Assembly: GCA_964463485.1 (NCBI GenBank)
Contig: CAYXDO010000288.1
Location: 1 to 5,930, forward strand
Length of the DNA: 5,930 nucleotides
Origin: CAYXDO01 sp964463485
Lineage (GTDB): Bacteria; Myxococcota; Kuafuiibacteriia; Kuafuiibacteriales; Kuafuiibacteriaceae
Direction of reading: 5' to 3'
Shown: in pieces, positions 5,790-5,930 of the stretch
Layout: each line of letters begins with the position of its first letter
Position numbering within the stretch: the stretch's first letter is position 1
The notes under the pieces: model-generated
What the model was told of the DNA's origin: nothing
The model's input: only the letters and a program-made list of their open reading frames with translations
Databases searched by the model: none
Program-made: the position numbers and the translations under genes

Positions 5790-5828
5790 CACGCTCGAGT
5801 CAAGGCCTCGCACGCTCGAGTCAAGGCC
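5790..5828. repeat. Two-copy direct repeat, 18-bp unit, 21-bp period
   Basis: CACGCTCGAGTCAAGGCC occurs at 5790-5807 and again, identical, at 5811-5828, separated by TCG. Each unit contains the palindrome GCTCGAGT/CTCGAG. It is downstream of the Cys-rich gene and 53 bases before the possible next start. Two copies are too few for an array; a protein-binding site or a replication-slippage product would both fit. Confidence 0.75.
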
Positions 5829-5881
5829 CGGCACTCTAGCAGCCTGCGGGGAAATTCAAAAGGGCGCAGATCCGCCTGGCC

Positions 5882-5930
5882 ATGAGTCCGAACGCGTCGC
5901 ATACTATCGTTGGAATGTTCACGAGGACGT
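5882..5930 (+). CDS. Possible 5' end of a further gene, cut by the window edge
   Basis: ATG 5882 opens 16 codons to the window end, MSPNASHTIVGMFTRT. The pattern TIVGMF is reminiscent of the N-terminal beta strand of general-stress-protein (YflT/GSP17M-like) domains, but this is too short to assign. No good Shine-Dalgarno is visible upstream. Chance openness over 48 bases in GC-rich DNA is quite possible. Confidence 0.28.
   Translation, partial: MSPNASHTIVGMFTRT

Noticed and set aside
5790..5828. Start of a CRISPR array
   Set aside because: Only two copies, a 3-base spacer and an 18-base unit do not fit any CRISPR repeat-spacer pattern, and no cas gene is present.
5702..5902. Minus-strand 66-codon frame at the window end
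   Set aside because: Its LTRACEALTRAC text is just the translated 21-bp direct repeat; no start signal or family resemblance.

Overview
This window looks like chromosome of a myxobacterium (Myxococcota, probably Polyangia-like). The sequence is GC-rich by eye. It carries a Cys-rich secreted protein with an Asp/Ala/Gly spacer and a MYXO-CTERM-like C-terminal sorting signal, a YfbK-type von Willebrand A remnant, a free-standing E2-type acyltransferase, and the hexamer-repeat intergenic mosaics common in that group. The assignment is an inference from gene content; no rRNA or housekeeping marker is present. All recognisable genes lie on the + strand.

Layout. (1) 133-1893: a lipoprotein of glycoside hydrolase family 84 (beta-N-acetylglucosaminidase / O-GlcNAcase fold). 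Both catalytic aspartates are kept, but several substrate-pocket residues differ from the family pattern. (2) 2035-2532: a remnant of a YfbK-like VWA/DUF3520 protein that has lost its front half and, in frame, its middle. (3) 2637-3221: a toxin-antitoxin pair. A BrnT-type toxin gene is broken by two single-base -1 frameshifts. It overlaps by ATGA an intact gene for an XRE-type helix-turn-helix antitoxin, which is not the ribbon-helix-helix BrnA usually expected. (4) 3222-3707: a gene-poor stretch with tandem hexamers and a possible frameshifted gene scrap. (5) 3708-4514: a stand-alone 2-oxoacid dehydrogenase E2-like acyltransferase catalytic domain. (6) 4515-4721: intergenic, with a strong palindrome resembling dispersed repetitive elements. 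(7) 4722-5753: a Cys-rich, surface-anchored protein whose reading frame runs past its sorting signal into an intergenic repeat. (8) 5754-5930: a 21-bp-period direct repeat and possibly the first codons of another gene.

No shared pathway links these genes; they are separate transcription units apart from the overlapping toxin-antitoxin pair. The most notable pattern is a decay corridor of about 1.8 kb (1894-3707). It holds a deletion-scarred VWA gene, a doubly frameshifted toxin gene and a possible third -1 frameshift, between two intact genes. I see no convincing new multi-gene system. The best leads are the broken BrnT with an XRE partner, the altered GH84 pocket, and the MYXO-CTERM protein extended into a repeat.
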